A stretch of 64,000 bases of DNA from Evtepia gabavorous (GCF_003425665.1 NZ_QQRQ01000010.1:1-64000), one strand, 5' to 3'; positions 1 through 9,267 are shown, counted from the first letter of the stretch. A program made the numbers and translations. Notes: generated from the letters alone by a model not told the origin.

Positions 1-601
1 CGCCGATGGAGGCGGGGACGGAGAAGGTGGCGTAGCCCGCCTGGTTGGCCAGGGCCCGGAGGGTTCCCTCCCGTCGGTCCGTGGTGGCAAAAATCCGGTC
101 CCGGGCGCCCTCCCGGCCGTATTTTTCCTCCAGCAGCCGCCGGAAGAGGAAAAAGGCGATGGAGGACTCTGTGGTGTCGCCGGATTTGGAGATGACATTT
201 ACGGAGAAGTCCTTGTCCCGCACGTAGTCCAGCAGCTCGGTCAGGGCATCTGAGGAGAGGGTATTGCCTGTGAAGAAAATCTGAGGGGTCTTTTTACGCA
301 GCAAGTTATAGTTGGGGGAGGTCAGTAGCTCCAGCATGGCCCGGGCGCCCAGATAGGAGCCGCCGATGCCAATGACAATGAGAACCTCCGACTGCCCCCG
401 GATGATCCGGGCGGTTTGGAGAATCCGCTGCAGCTCCTCCGGGTCGTAGGAGGCCGGAAGATCCACCCAGCCGGTGAAAGCCCCCCCCAGTCCGTTGCCC
501 CGTTCCAGCAGGTTCCGGGCCTCGGTCAGGCCGTCCAGCCGGGAGGAAAGCCAGTTCTCCGGCAGGAAGGGGAGGGCGTGGGTCACATCAAATTGCAGCA
601 A
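1..601 (-). CDS. pgi: Glucose-6-phosphate isomerase, N-terminal part (runs off the left edge)
   Basis: Glycolytic enzyme interconverting glucose-6-phosphate and fructose-6-phosphate in the cytosol. Only about the first 200 residues are present. The reverse-strand translation contains VIGIGGSYLGARA and, further on, VISKSGDTTES, which are sugar-phosphate-isomerase signatures of the Pgi family. I chose the TTG start at 601 because it lies seven bases after a perfect AGGAGG; an in-frame GTG at 610 would overlap that ribosome site. It follows the UPF0210 gene by about 40 bases on the same strand and is probably the last gene visible in that transcript. Confidence 0.93.
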   Translation of the reverse strand, partial: MLQFDVTHALPFLPENWLSSRLDGLTEARNLLERGNGLGGAFTGWVDLPASYDPEELQRILQTARIIRGQSEVLIVIGIGGSYLGARAMLELLTSPNYNLLRKKTPQIFFTGNTLSSDALTELLDYVRDKDFSVNVISKSGDTTESSIAFFLFRRLLEEKYGREGARDRIFATTDRREGTLRALANQAGYATFSVPASIG

Positions 602-641
602 ATCAAACACCTCCTGATACAGGCGCGACGTTCCGTCAGAC

Positions 642-2000
642 TCAGTTTTTCAGACTCTGCATGGGGGCCGGAATGCGGCCGCCCCGCTGGATGAAGGGGG
701 CGCTGGAGAAGGGATGGACGGGGATCACCGGGGCGGAGCCCAGCAGGCCGCCAAACTCCACGGTGTCCCCCACCTTCTTGCCGGGGGCGGGGATCAGGCG
801 CACGGCGGTGGTCTTGGAATTGACCATGCCGATGGCGGCCTCGTCGGCGATGATGGCTGAGAGGGTCTCGGCGGAGGTGTCTCCGGGCACGGCAATCATG
901 TCCAGACCCACGGAGCAGACGCAGGTCATGGCCTCCAGTTTGTCCAGCCCCAGGGCCCCCTGCTGGGCGGCGGCGATCATCCCTTCGTCCTCGCTGACGG
1001 GGATGAAGGCACCGGAGAGGCCCCCCACGTGGTTGGAGGCCATGACGCCTCCCTTCTTCACCGCGTCGTTGAGCAGGGCCAGGGCGGCGGTGGTGCCGTG
1101 GGTGCCGCAGACCTCCAGCCCCATCTCCTCCAGAATCCGGGCCACCGAGTCCCCCACGGCGGGGGTGGGGGCCAGGGAGAGGTCCACAATGCCGAAGGGG
1201 ACCTCCAGCCGGGCGGAGGCCTCCCGGGCCACCAGCTGGCCCATGCGGGTGATACGGAAAGCGGTCTTTTTAATGGTCTCGGCCACCACGTCAAAGGGTT
1301 CGCCCTTCACCTGCTGGAGGGCGTGGTGGACCACCCCGGGGCCGGAGATGCCCACGTTGATGACGCACTCCGGTTCCCCCGCCCCGTGGAAGGCGCCGGC
1401 CATGAAGGGGTTATCCTCCACGGCGTTGGCGAAGACCACCAGCTTGGCGCAGCCGAAGCCCCCCGCCGCGGCGGTGCGGTCGGCGGTCATTTTGATGACC
1501 CGGCCCATCTCCGCCACGGCATCCATGTTGATGCCCGCCTTGGTGGAACCCACGTTCACCGAGGAGCACACCAGGTCGGTGGTGGCCAGGGCCTCGGGGA
1601 TGGAGGCGATGAGCTTTCGGTCAGACTGGGTGAACCCCTTCTGCACCAGGGCGGAAAAGCCGCCGATGAAGTTGATGCCGATGGTTTTGGCGGCCTTGTC
1701 CAGGGCGGCGGCAAAGGGAGCGTAGTCCGCTGTGTCACTGGCGGAGGCCACCAGGGAGATGGGGGTCACCGACACCCGCTTGTTGACAATGGGGATGCCA
1801 AACTCCTTTTCAATGGTCTGGCCGGTGGCCACCAGGTTTTGTGCCCGGCGGCAGATCTTGTCATAGACCTTCCGGCAGGCGGCCTTGGGGTCGGGGTCGG
1901 CGCAGTCCAGCAGGGAGATGCCCATGGTGATGGTGCGGATGTCCAGATGCTGCTGGTCGAACATGTGGATGGTTTGCAGAATTTCCGAGGAATTGATCAT
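642..2000 (-). CDS. UPF0210 (DUF711) family protein
   Basis: 452 residues, full length for the UPF0210 family, which is structurally related to the pyruvate formate-lyase fold but has no established reaction. Visible conserved blocks include [12 protein letters not shown] near the N-terminus, [28 protein letters not shown] and the glycine-rich segment around [16 protein letters not shown]. No glycyl-radical motif was seen. It sits directly downstream of a small ACT-domain protein, a pairing that recurs across Firmicutes and suggests that the two work together. The ATG start follows AAGGAGAACC at an acceptable distance. The family call is secure; the biochemical role is unknown. Confidence 0.9.
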   Translation of the reverse strand: MINSSEILQTIHMFDQQHLDIRTITMGISLLDCADPDPKAACRKVYDKICRRAQNLVATGQTIEKEFGIPIVNKRVSVTPISLVASASDTADYAPFAAALDKAAKTIGINFIGGFSALVQKGFTQSDRKLIASIPEALATTDLVCSSVNVGSTKAGINMDAVAEMGRVIKMTADRTAAAGGFGCAKLVVFANAVEDNPFMAGAFHGAGEPECVINVGISGPGVVHHALQQVKGEPFDVVAETIKKTAFRITRMGQLVAREASARLEVPFGIVDLSLAPTPAVGDSVARILEEMGLEVCGTHGTTAALALLNDAVKKGGVMASNHVGGLSGAFIPVSEDEGMIAAAQQGALGLDKLEAMTCVCSVGLDMIAVPGDTSAETLSAIIADEAAIGMVNSKTTAVRLIPAPGKKVGDTVEFGGLLGSAPVIPVHPFSSAPFIQRGGRIPAPMQSLKN

Positions 2001-2018
2001 GACAATGGTTCTCCTTCC

Positions 2019-2291
2019 TCAGATCCGGTGCATGGCCTGGAAGGTGTCCTCCCGCTGGGCCCGGATGACCATGCCCATCTGGTCGCCCAGAGCGGACATC
2101 TGGTCGGCCAGTTCGCCAAAAGGCACCTTGGCGGCGCCGGCGTCCACCAGCATGACCATGGTGAAAAAGTCGGGGGGAAGGATGGTCTGGGTGATATCCA
2201 GAACATTGACATTCTGCTGGGCCAGGGTCTGGGTGACCGAGGCGATGATGCCCACCCGGTCTTTCCCGGCGACGGTGATAACTGCACGCAT
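2019..2291 (-). CDS. ACT domain protein (UPF0237 type)
   Basis: 90 residues forming one ACT domain: it begins MRAVITVAGKDRVGIIASVTQ, with the typical strand-helix GKDRVGI ligand-loop motif, and ends with an MGMVIRAQRED strand. ACT domains bind amino acids or other small ligands and usually regulate a partner. The gene is 18 bases upstream of the UPF0210 gene on the same strand, and that conserved pairing suggests it regulates or partners that protein. No ligand can be deduced from the sequence. Confidence 0.88.
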   Translation of the reverse strand: MRAVITVAGKDRVGIIASVTQTLAQQNVNVLDITQTILPPDFFTMVMLVDAGAAKVPFGELADQMSALGDQMGMVIRAQREDTFQAMHRI

Positions 2292-2345
2292 AGTGAATGA
2301 TACCTCTCTTATCCTTAGTTTGATCTTATGGCCGTTCTGGGCTGC

Positions 2346-2936
2346 CTATGCCTGGGCGTCGGCCTGGAGTTCGTCCAGGGTGAGGGGAAAGGCGGGGAGA
2401 AACTCCGCCAGGAAATAGTCCAGCTCCGGCAGGTGGAAGGCGTCCAGGGCCGCGCGGGTTTGCTGGGCGGCGGACTGGAACTCCCGGTTGCCCGCCTTCA
2501 GTTCCTCCAGGCACTTGAGATGGGCCGAGAGCTTGTCGGCGGCCTTCACCAAAACCAGCACCTCCGGGTCGGATTCCTCCAGCAGGGTGGCGAAGGCGGG
2601 GCGCATCTCCTGGGGGAGCATGGCCACCAGCCGCTGGGCGGCGTCGGCCTCCACCGCCTTGTAAGCGGTCTGGATGGCGGGATTGGCGTACTTCACAGGG
2701 GTGGGAAGGTCCCCTGTGAAAATCTCCGGCGCGTCGTGGTAGAGGGCCACGGCGGCCACCCGGCCCGGGTCCACCGTTCCCCCAAACTTGTCCCGCCGGA
2801 TGACCGCCAGGGCGTGGGCCAGCACGGCCACCATGTGGGAGTGCTCCTGGATATTTTCCTGCATGGTGTTGCGCATCAGGCCCCAGCGGACAATATAGCG
2901 CATGCGGGCGATGTAGGCGAAAAAAGGATGGGACAT
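2346..2936 (-). CDS. yfbR: HD-domain 5'-deoxynucleotidase, YfbR-like
   Basis: HD-superfamily phosphohydrolase of 196 residues, close to the 199 of E. coli YfbR, which removes the 5' phosphate from deoxynucleoside monophosphates. Metal-ligand segments are visible as EHSHMVAVLAHAL (about residues 31-43) and ALYHDAPEIFTGDLPTPVK (about residues 67-85), and WGLMRNTMQEN matches the family N-terminus. I moved the start to the ATG at 2936, which follows GGGGAG by six bases, rather than the longer in-frame ATG at 2957. A nucleotidase role fits the nearby thyA-folA genes but the function is by homology only. Confidence 0.85.
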   Translation of the reverse strand: MSHPFFAYIARMRYIVRWGLMRNTMQENIQEHSHMVAVLAHALAVIRRDKFGGTVDPGRVAAVALYHDAPEIFTGDLPTPVKYANPAIQTAYKAVEADAAQRLVAMLPQEMRPAFATLLEESDPEVLVLVKAADKLSAHLKCLEELKAGNREFQSAAQQTRAALDAFHLPELDYFLAEFLPAFPLTLDELQADAQA

Positions 2937-3059
2937 GGCAAACTCCCCTGGAAACAAATTGACCGACCTGCGGATTTGTGTTAAGATCGATCATGAGTGT
3001 TCTATTATACCAGGTTTTTTTCCAAAAGAAAAGCATTTTTCCCACACAGGAGGTTCCCC

Positions 3060-4361
3060 ATGCGCGTTGCCATCCACACCCTGGGGTGCAAAGTGAATCA
3101 GTACGAGAGCCAGGCCATGGAGGAGCTCCTCCGGGCCAGGGGACACAGCCTGGTGCCCTTTGAGGCCCAGGCCGATGTCTATCTCATCAACAGCTGCACC
3201 GTGACGGCCACCAGCGATAAGAAATCCCGGCAGGCGGTCCGGCAGGCCCGGAAGCGGGCGCCCGGGGCGCTGGTGGCGCTCTGCGGCTGCTATCCCCAGG
3301 TCTCCCCGGAGGCTGCCCGGCAGCTGGAGGCAGACCTCATCGGCGGCAGCGGAGACCGGCGGGGATTTTTGGACCTGCTGGAGCAGCTGGCACGCACCCG
3401 GGAGAAGGCGGTGGCCCTGGATGATCCCTTCCGCCGCCGGGTCTTTGAGGCCCTCCCCGCCGGGGGGCTGGAGGGGCGGACCCGGGCCATGCTCAAGGTG
3501 GAGGACGGCTGCACCAACTTCTGCGCCTACTGCATCATCCCCTATGCCCGGGGGGCGGTGCGCTCCCTGCCGGTGGAGCAGGCGGCGGCCCAGGCCCGGG
3601 ACCTGGCCGAAGCGGGCTACCGGGAGCTGGTGCTCACGGGGATTGAGCTGTCCGCCTATGGCCGGGACCTGCCGGAACGGCCCGGCCTGGCCGCGCTCAT
3701 TGCTCAGGTTTGCCGGGCGGTGCCCGGGATGCGGGTGCGGCTGGGGTCCCTGGAGCCCAGGACGGTGACCGAGGACTTCTGTGCCCAGCTGGCCGGTCTG
3801 CCCAACCTATGTCCCCACTTTCACCTGTCCCTGCAGAGCGGCTGCGACGCCACCCTGGCCCGCATGAAGCGGCGGTACACCACCGAGCGCTACCTGGAGT
3901 CGGTGGGGCTGCTGCGCCGGCATTTTGACCGGCCCGCCCTCACCACGGACCTGATTGTGGGCTTTCCGGGGGAGACGGAGGGGGAGTTTGCCCAGACGCT
4001 GTCCTTTCTCCAGACCTGCGCCTTTGCCCAGATGCACATTTTCCCCTACTCCCGCCGGCAGGGCACCCCGGCCGCCGGGATGCCCGGGCAGATTCCCAAC
4101 GGGGAAAAGGCCCGCCGGGCCCATCAGGGGGCGGAACTGGCCCGGGCCATGGAGAAAAGCTGGCTGAGCAGCTGGATGGGACAGCGGGTCGCTGTCCTGT
4201 TTGAAGAGGAAAAGGACGGGTTCTGGCGGGGCTATACCCCCCAATACATAGAAGTTCGGGGGAAGGGGGAGAACCTGCACAACCGGGTTTGCCCCGTCAC
4301 CCTTACCGCTGTGGGGGAGGGCGTGGCCTTCGGCGTTGTCACAGAGGAGGAAGCACCATGA
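3060..4361 (+). CDS. mtaB: tRNA t6A37 methylthiotransferase MtaB
   Basis: Radical-SAM methylthiotransferase that converts t6A37 to ms2t6A37 in tRNAs reading ANN codons. 433 residues. The N-terminal UPF0004 domain has the three cluster cysteines (HTLGCKVNQ, INSCTVT, LCGCYPQ); the radical-SAM motif CTNFCAYC is near residue 150, followed by ELVLTGIELSAYGRD. The C-terminus is compatible with a short TRAM domain. The start at 3060 follows AGGAGG. The stop overlaps the thyA start (ATGA), so mtaB, thyA and folA are probably co-transcribed. Confidence 0.95.
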   Translation: MRVAIHTLGCKVNQYESQAMEELLRARGHSLVPFEAQADVYLINSCTVTATSDKKSRQAVRQARKRAPGALVALCGCYPQVSPEAARQLEADLIGGSGDRRGFLDLLEQLARTREKAVALDDPFRRRVFEALPAGGLEGRTRAMLKVEDGCTNFCAYCIIPYARGAVRSLPVEQAAAQARDLAEAGYRELVLTGIELSAYGRDLPERPGLAALIAQVCRAVPGMRVRLGSLEPRTVTEDFCAQLAGLPNLCPHFHLSLQSGCDATLARMKRRYTTERYLESVGLLRRHFDRPALTTDLIVGFPGETEGEFAQTLSFLQTCAFAQMHIFPYSRRQGTPAAGMPGQIPNGEKARRAHQGAELARAMEKSWLSSWMGQRVAVLFEEEKDGFWRGYTPQYIEVRGKGENLHNRVCPVTLTAVGEGVAFGVVTEEEAP

Positions 4362-5188
4362 GCAAAGCAGACCAAATCTTCCTGGCCAACTGCCAGGAGA
4401 TTTTGTCCCGGGGCACCTGGGACACCCATCTGCCGGTCCGCCCCCGGTGGGAGGACGGCACCCCCGCCCATACGGTCAAATGTTTCGGCCTGGTCAACCG
4501 CTATGATCTGCGGGAGGAATTTCCCATCCAGACCATCCGGCGGATGTACCTGAAAAGCGCGGTGGAGGAGCTGCTGTGGATCTGGCAGAAGAAGTCCAAC
4601 AACGTCCGGGCTCTGTCCACAGGCATCTGGGATGCCTGGGCGGATGAAACCGGGTCCATCGGCAAGGCCTACGGCTATCAGATGGGGGTGAAGCACCGCT
4701 ACCCGGAGGGAGAGATGGACCAGGTGGACCGGGTGCTGTATGACCTGAAGCATAACCCCTCCTCCCGGCGCATTCTCACCAACCTGTACAACCACCATGA
4801 TTTGAGTGAGATGGCCCTGTATCCCTGCGCCTACTCCATGACCTTTAACGTCACAGGAAACACCCTCAACGCCATTCTCCACCAGCGGTCCCAGGACATG
4901 CTCACCGCCAACGGCTGGAATGTGATGCAGTATGCTGTGCTGGTTCACATGCTGGCCCAGGTGTCCGGGCTGGAGGCGGGCGAGCTGGTCCACGTGATCG
5001 CGGACGCCCACATTTACGACCGCCATGTGCCCCTGGTGGAGGAGCTCCTGGGCCGCACGCCTTACCCGGCCCCCAGGCTGCGGCTGGACCCGGCGGTGAC
5101 GGACTTTTATGCCTTTACCCCCGACAGCGTCCAGTTGGAGAATTACCGGTATCATCCCCTGAAGGAAAAGATTCCCGTGGCCATTTGA
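4358..5188 (+). CDS. thyA: Thymidylate synthase
   Basis: Makes dTMP from dUMP and methylenetetrahydrofolate. 276 residues. The nucleophilic cysteine lies in LYPCAYSMTFNV near residue 156, followed by LHQRSQDMLTANGWNVMQY (dUMP-binding region) and HIYDRHVPLVEELL. The segment after QRS differs from the usual E. coli-type QRSCDVFLG, so this is a divergent ThyA branch, but the core motifs are intact. It starts inside the mtaB stop codon with GGAGGAAGCACC just upstream, and folA follows 12 bases later, a classic thyA-folA pairing. Confidence 0.95.
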   Translation: MSKADQIFLANCQEILSRGTWDTHLPVRPRWEDGTPAHTVKCFGLVNRYDLREEFPIQTIRRMYLKSAVEELLWIWQKKSNNVRALSTGIWDAWADETGSIGKAYGYQMGVKHRYPEGEMDQVDRVLYDLKHNPSSRRILTNLYNHHDLSEMALYPCAYSMTFNVTGNTLNAILHQRSQDMLTANGWNVMQYAVLVHMLAQVSGLEAGELVHVIADAHIYDRHVPLVEELLGRTPYPAPRLRLDPAVTDFYAFTPDSVQLENYRYHPLKEKIPVAI

Positions 5189-5200
5189 GGAGGTGCGCCC

Positions 5201-5680
5201 ATGAAGCTCATTGTTGCGGTGGATGCCTGCTGGGCCATTGGAAAAGACGGGGATCAACTGTGCTATATCCCCCCGGATCTCAAGCGGTTTCAGCGGCTGA
5301 CCACCGGCCATCCGGTGCTGCTGGGACGAAAGACCCTGGCCACCTTTCCCGGGGGACGCCCCCTGAAAAACCGGCGGAATCTCATCCTCTCCACCGACCC
5401 CGCCTTTGCCCCGGCGGGCGGGGAGGTCTTTGCTACCTTGAAGGCCGCCCTGGCCGCCGCGCCGGCGGATACCTTTGTCATTGGCGGGGCCTCCGTATAC
5501 CGGCAGGCCCTGGCCTACTGTGACACAGCCTATGTGACCCAGATTCACAGGGCCTTCCCGGCGGCGGACTGCTATTTTCCCAACCTGGCGGCGGACCCCG
5601 CCTGGGAGGCTGTGGAGACGGAGGGGCCTTACCGGTATGAGGACCTGGCCTATACCTATGTGACGTATCGAAGACGGTAA
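5201..5680 (+). CDS. folA: Dihydrofolate reductase
   Basis: Regenerates tetrahydrofolate from the dihydrofolate produced by ThyA, using NADPH. 159 residues, the normal size. Typical features are IVAVDACWAIGKDG at the N-terminus, GHPVLLGRKTLATFPGGRPLKNRRNLILS in mid-protein and FVIGGASVYRQAL before the C-terminal strands. The acidic active-site position appears as D in YIPPDLKRF. The start follows GAGGAGGTGCGCCC. It is the last gene of the mtaB-thyA-folA run, with a strong hairpin terminator downstream. Confidence 0.95.
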   Translation: MKLIVAVDACWAIGKDGDQLCYIPPDLKRFQRLTTGHPVLLGRKTLATFPGGRPLKNRRNLILSTDPAFAPAGGEVFATLKAALAAAPADTFVIGGASVYRQALAYCDTAYVTQIHRAFPAADCYFPNLAADPAWEAVETEGPYRYEDLAYTYVTYRRR

Positions 5681-5710
5681 CGCCAGATATTTTCTGGAAA
5701 CGAAGAAAAA

Positions 5711-5747
5711 CGGTCAAGAAGAGAAGAACTCTTCTTGACCGTTTTTT
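5711..5747. terminator. Bidirectional rho-independent terminator after folA
   Basis: Perfect 13-bp stem CGGTCAAGAAGAG / CTCTTCTTGACCG with a five-base loop and six T residues on the + strand; A residues on the other side also allow termination of the convergent MFS gene. Confidence 0.92.
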
Positions 5748-5777
5748 GGCAGGAGAGGAGAACCCATCCAGCATAGG

Positions 5778-6968
5778 CTATCCCTGCTGTACCGCTGCTT
5801 TGGCCTGGCCCTGCCGCAGCATGATCCAGAGGATGCCCATACCGGTCCCGCCGGTTACAGTGGAAAAGGCCAAGGTGGGTCCGGTGCCGGCGGCATCCAA
5901 GAGAAAGCCGCCCAGAAAACTGCTCAGAACGATGCCCAGGGTATTGGCCATGGTAAAATAGGTTTGTCCTTGGACCCGGTCTGCGGGCGCTGTCATGTCG
6001 TTGACCCAGTAGACGGAGGCCACAGCGTACAGGGCATATCCTGTGGTCTCAAAGATCTGAATGCCATAGAGGAAGAATACACTGGGGGCCAGCCAGGTGA
6101 GCAGGGCGTGGAGGAAAAAGGAAAGACCGGCCAGACGGACCCAGCGCCAGCTGGCAGCCCGGCGGAGCAGGAGGGAGAAGAGCACCATGGCGGGGATGTC
6201 CATAAGGCCCTGGAGGGTGAGAAGGGTTCCCATTTCCCCGCTGCCGCCGCCCAGATATTGGACAATTTGATAGGGAAAACTCATGAGAATATTGTGGCTG
6301 GTGTAGAGAAGAACCACCCCGGCCAGTAGGGGGAGGAACCGGGGGTAGCGCCGCCAAAAGGACTGGGGAGACGATGGCGGGGACGCTGGGGGTGGGGCCG
6401 CCTGCTTGGCTGGGGTACCGGGCCGGAAGGAAAGGGCGGCCGCCAGCAGCAGGAGGGTCGCCCCGCCCAGCAGCACAGGGATACACTTTGGACCAAAAGC
6501 GGCGGCTGCGCTGCCGCAGAGGGTGGAGGCCAGCGCGTAGGACCCTGCCCCCACACCCCGGGCAAGGCCGAAGTTCAGCGGCATACCCTGGTTGACACAG
6601 TCCATCCCCAGGGCATAGAGCAGGGAGGTCAGGAGCTGAAGCAGGAGCAACAGGGAGAGAAAGAGTCCCCCTTGGACGGCCTGTCCAGGAAGCAGGAGCA
6701 GACCGCCGGTGCACAGCAGCATGGCCAGGATCAGCAGGGCGGCGAACTGCCCCAGGGAGAGAACCTTTAGGTGGTCCGCCCTGGCCCCCACAAAGGGTTG
6801 CAGCAGGGCGGTCAAAAGGCCGGACAAGCCAAGCAGCAGGCCGATCTGGGTGTTGGAGAATCCTTGGTCCAGCAGATATACGCTGGAAAAGGAAAGCAAA
6901 ATGCAGTAAGCCATCCAGTAGCAGCCCTGTATCCAGGCGTAGTGGGATGTGAGAAAGCGAGGTTTCAT
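5778..6968 (-). CDS. MFS transporter (MFS_1-like, phenylpropionate-permease type)
   Basis: 396 residues with about 12 hydrophobic segments. The N-terminus (SHYAWIQGCYWMAYCILLSFSSVYLLDQGFSNTQIGLLLGL, quoted here in pieces: YWMAYCILL, GFSNTQIG) matches the MFS_1-like group that includes HcaT/LacY-like permeases. Loop motif GARADHL after the second helix resembles the MFS motif A. Substrate cannot be predicted. Start is an ATG after AAAGGAGGCCCCC. It is monocistronic between the folA terminator and a small membrane gene. Confidence 0.82.
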   Translation of the reverse strand: MKPRFLTSHYAWIQGCYWMAYCILLSFSSVYLLDQGFSNTQIGLLLGLSGLLTALLQPFVGARADHLKVLSLGQFAALLILAMLLCTGGLLLLPGQAVQGGLFLSLLLLLQLLTSLLYALGMDCVNQGMPLNFGLARGVGAGSYALASTLCGSAAAAFGPKCIPVLLGGATLLLLAAALSFRPGTPAKQAAPPPASPPSSPQSFWRRYPRFLPLLAGVVLLYTSHNILMSFPYQIVQYLGGGSGEMGTLLTLQGLMDIPAMVLFSLLLRRAASWRWVRLAGLSFFLHALLTWLAPSVFFLYGIQIFETTGYALYAVASVYWVNDMTAPADRVQGQTYFTMANTLGIVLSSFLGGFLLDAAGTGPTLAFSTVTGGTGMGILWIMLRQGQAKAAVQQG

Positions 6969-7057
6969 GGGGGCCTCCTTTCCAAAGGGGAAAGATCACC
7001 CCCCGCTGTTTCTGCGCAGCGGGGGGAGAGAAAAAAGGGAGAGAAGTCACAGAGGGA

Positions 7058-7291
7058 TCAGGCGTTGCGGCGGCGGAAGCTCGGGGCTTTCTTCTTGGGT
7101 TCGGCGGAAGATTCCGGCCCGGTCAGGCGGCCGATGAGCGCGGCGGCCAGGAAAGCAACCAAGGTGGGCGGGAGGATGGGGAGAAAGATCTGGGCGGGGG
7201 TGCCGGAGAGGTTGGAAAGCATCAGGTAAAAGATGAGGCCCACACAGAAGACATCGACGATTCCCAGCAGGATGGCAAAGAACTTTTTCAT
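7058..7291 (-). CDS. Small membrane protein, unknown function
   Basis: 77 residues: two predicted transmembrane helices (about 5-27 and 36-57) and a basic tail ending KKKAPSFRRRNA. No family recognised. The ATG follows AAAGGAGCGATCATC. A good housekeeping promoter lies upstream on the same strand (7362-7390), so this is a real, separately transcribed gene. Confidence 0.7.
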   Translation of the reverse strand: MKKFFAILLGIVDVFCVGLIFYLMLSNLSGTPAQIFLPILPPTLVAFLAAALIGRLTGPESSAEPKKKAPSFRRRNA

Positions 7292-7361
7292 GATGATCGC
7301 TCCTTTTTAAACTTTATTTCACGAGGAGGGCTGTCAAACCGTTCTCTCTTGATCTGTCTGT

Positions 7362-7390
7362 ATCATACCGGGAAAATTGCTTGATTTCAA
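7362..7390 (-). promoter_or_regulatory. Sigma-A-type promoter for the 77-residue membrane protein gene
   Basis: On the minus strand: TTGAAA (7385-7390), 17-base spacer, TATGAT (7362-7367), about 70 bases before the ATG at 7291. The 7292-7676 gap otherwise holds only this and the promoter of the LuxR-type gene. Confidence 0.65.
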
Positions 7391-7602
7391 TGACTAAACC
7401 CAGTGAAAATTCCAACATAGATTAGGTAGTCCTTCTGAAAAATGAGTGGACAGCATACGAAAGATAAGAAGAAATTATGAAAAATAAGTAGGAATCATAT
7501 GGAAGACTCTGGCGGGAATGCGGAAGGATGCGGCTTTTGGAAAGAGAAAAGAACATAAAAATCCCGGCGAAGAGGAGCGGGGAGGGGCGCGGCATAAAGT
7601 GC

Positions 7603-7631
7603 TTGATTTTAGCTGGGGGAGACGATAGAAT
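7603..7631 (+). promoter_or_regulatory. Sigma-A-type promoter for the first LuxR-type gene
   Basis: TTGATT (7603-7608), 17-base spacer, TAGAAT (7626-7631), 45 bases before the ATG at 7677. Confidence 0.55.
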
Positions 7632-7676
7632 GAAAAGGAATCGGTGCCTTGGATGTCTGCTCTGGAGGAAATCCCC

Positions 7677-8429
7677 ATGGAGAAAAACGACTTTCTGCTG
7701 TACAATGAGATCATCTATCATATCCATACCTGCCAGGATATGGATGACCTGAAACGCTCTATTCTGGCCCAGGTGAAGCTGATGATCCCTTATACCTATG
7801 CCAGCCTGATTGTGGTGGAGATTGACCCCGAGACCCGGGAGATCCGCCACAGCGATCCCTTCTGCCTGCCGGACAGCTTCACCGCCCTGGAGGAGGCCTG
7901 GATCGACCGGGATCACCAGGACGAGAGCTTTTGGGTCAGCCACGCCCCCGAGTCCATCGTGGTCCGCAGCAGTGACCTGACCGGGGAGGCCCGGCTGGAG
8001 AGCCCCATTTTTCAGGAGCTCTATCAGCAGTATAACATTTACGACACCATGAGCATGAATCTGGCCTACGATCACCAGGTGATGGCCCTGCTTACCCTGT
8101 ACCGGACCCGGGCGGATGGGGTGTTTACCGACCAGGAGGCCTTTTATCTCCGGGCACTGGCAGGACATGTCAACTATGCCTATTACACCATGGCCCAGCG
8201 GGAGGCCAGCAAGCCCCCCAAGACCCGGACCATGGAGGAGCTGGTCCAAGACTACGAACTGACCCGCCGGGAGACGGAGATTCTGGGCCTGGTCTTCCAG
8301 GACCTCAACAACGAAGAGATTCTGGACCGGCTCCATATCTCCCGGCACACCCTGCTCAAGCACTTGCAAAACCTGTACCGCAAGTGCGGGGTTTCCTCCC
8401 GCTGGGACCTGCTGAAGCTGCGGCCCTAA
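7677..8429 (+). CDS. LuxR-type transcriptional regulator, tandem copy 1
   Basis: 250 residues. The C-terminal LuxR/GerE helix-turn-helix is clear (LTRRETEILGLVFQDLNNEEILDRL then ISRHTLLKHLQNLYRKC, about residues 190-240). The N-terminal 170 residues look like a GAF/autoinducer-type sensor domain (IPYTYASLIVVEIDPETREI; YNIYDTMSMNLAY). The start at 7677 follows TGGAGGAAATCCCC; an upstream in-frame ATG at 7644 lacks a ribosome site. The next gene is a paralogue of exactly the same length, 35 bases downstream. Ligand and targets are unknown. Confidence 0.85.
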   Translation: MEKNDFLLYNEIIYHIHTCQDMDDLKRSILAQVKLMIPYTYASLIVVEIDPETREIRHSDPFCLPDSFTALEEAWIDRDHQDESFWVSHAPESIVVRSSDLTGEARLESPIFQELYQQYNIYDTMSMNLAYDHQVMALLTLYRTRADGVFTDQEAFYLRALAGHVNYAYYTMAQREASKPPKTRTMEELVQDYELTRRETEILGLVFQDLNNEEILDRLHISRHTLLKHLQNLYRKCGVSSRWDLLKLRP

Positions 8430-8464
8430 AAGGGGAACGACGATGCACAAGGAGAGATCTGCCC

Positions 8465-9217
8465 ATGGAAACCAATGACTTTCTGCTGTACAATGAGGTG
8501 CTCTACCGGCTCCACGCCTGCCGGACCATGGAGGAGCTGAAGCCGACGCTGCTGGGACAGTTGAAGCTGATGATCCCCTACACCTATGCCAGCTTTCTCT
8601 CCATTCAGGTGGACCCGGAGACCCAGGAGCTTGTCCACCGGGACCCTTTTTGTCAGCCCCGGCAGTTTGAGGCGGCAGAGCGGGCCTGGCTGGGGCAGAT
8701 TGACCAATCGTACAGCATCTGGCTCAGCCATGCGCCAGAGTCCATGGTGGTGCGGGACAGCGAAATCCTGTCGGGAGACAACCGGTTTTCCGCCCCCAGC
8801 TACCGGAAAATCTATCTGGATTATCACATCTACGACTGCATGCAGATGAACATCACTTACGCGGGCCAGGCCATGGGCCGCCTGGCCTTTTACCGTACCC
8901 AGGCGGACGGCCTGTTCACCGACCGGGAGGCCTTTCTCCTGCGTACCCTGTCCAACCACATTGATCTGGCCTGCTATCACTGTACCCAACGCCAGGCCCA
9001 GGCGGCACAGCCGGCCCGGACCCTGGAGGAACTGACCCAGGTCTATGGGCTGACCCGTCGGGAGACGGAGATCCTGGGGCTGGTGTTTCAGGACCGGAAC
9101 AATGAGGAGATTTTAGAGCAGCTTCATATCTCCAAAAACACCCTGCTGAAACATCTGCAGAACCTGTACCGCAAATGCGGGGTCTCCTCCCGCTGGGACC
9201 TGCTGAAGCTGCGATAA
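8465..9217 (+). CDS. LuxR-type transcriptional regulator, tandem copy 2
   Basis: 250 residues, the same length and architecture as the preceding gene: sensor domain (IPYTYASFLSIQVDPETQEL) and LuxR helix-turn-helix (LTRRETEILGLVFQDRNNEEIL, ISKNTLLKHLQNLYRKCG). The C-terminal 60 residues are nearly identical between the copies, while the sensor halves differ more, which suggests duplication followed by sensor divergence. The start follows AAGGAGAGATCTGCCC. A terminator follows at 9230, so the pair forms one operon. Confidence 0.85.
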   Translation: METNDFLLYNEVLYRLHACRTMEELKPTLLGQLKLMIPYTYASFLSIQVDPETQELVHRDPFCQPRQFEAAERAWLGQIDQSYSIWLSHAPESMVVRDSEILSGDNRFSAPSYRKIYLDYHIYDCMQMNITYAGQAMGRLAFYRTQADGLFTDREAFLLRTLSNHIDLACYHCTQRQAQAAQPARTLEELTQVYGLTRRETEILGLVFQDRNNEEILEQLHISKNTLLKHLQNLYRKCGVSSRWDLLKLR

Positions 9218-9229
9218 CGGACAAAAAGA

Positions 9230-9267
9230 AGGTCGTTTCCCTCTTCGAGGAAACGACCTCTTTTTTT
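9230..9267 (+). terminator. Terminator after the tandem LuxR-type genes
   Basis: Stem AGGTCGTTTCC(C)CTC / GAGGAAACGACCT with one bulged C, followed by seven T residues. Confidence 0.9.

Noticed and set aside
661-1725. Long + strand reading frames opposite the UPF0210 gene
   Set aside because: GC-rich codons on the real (minus) strand give open frames on the other; no ribosome sites and no recognisable protein.
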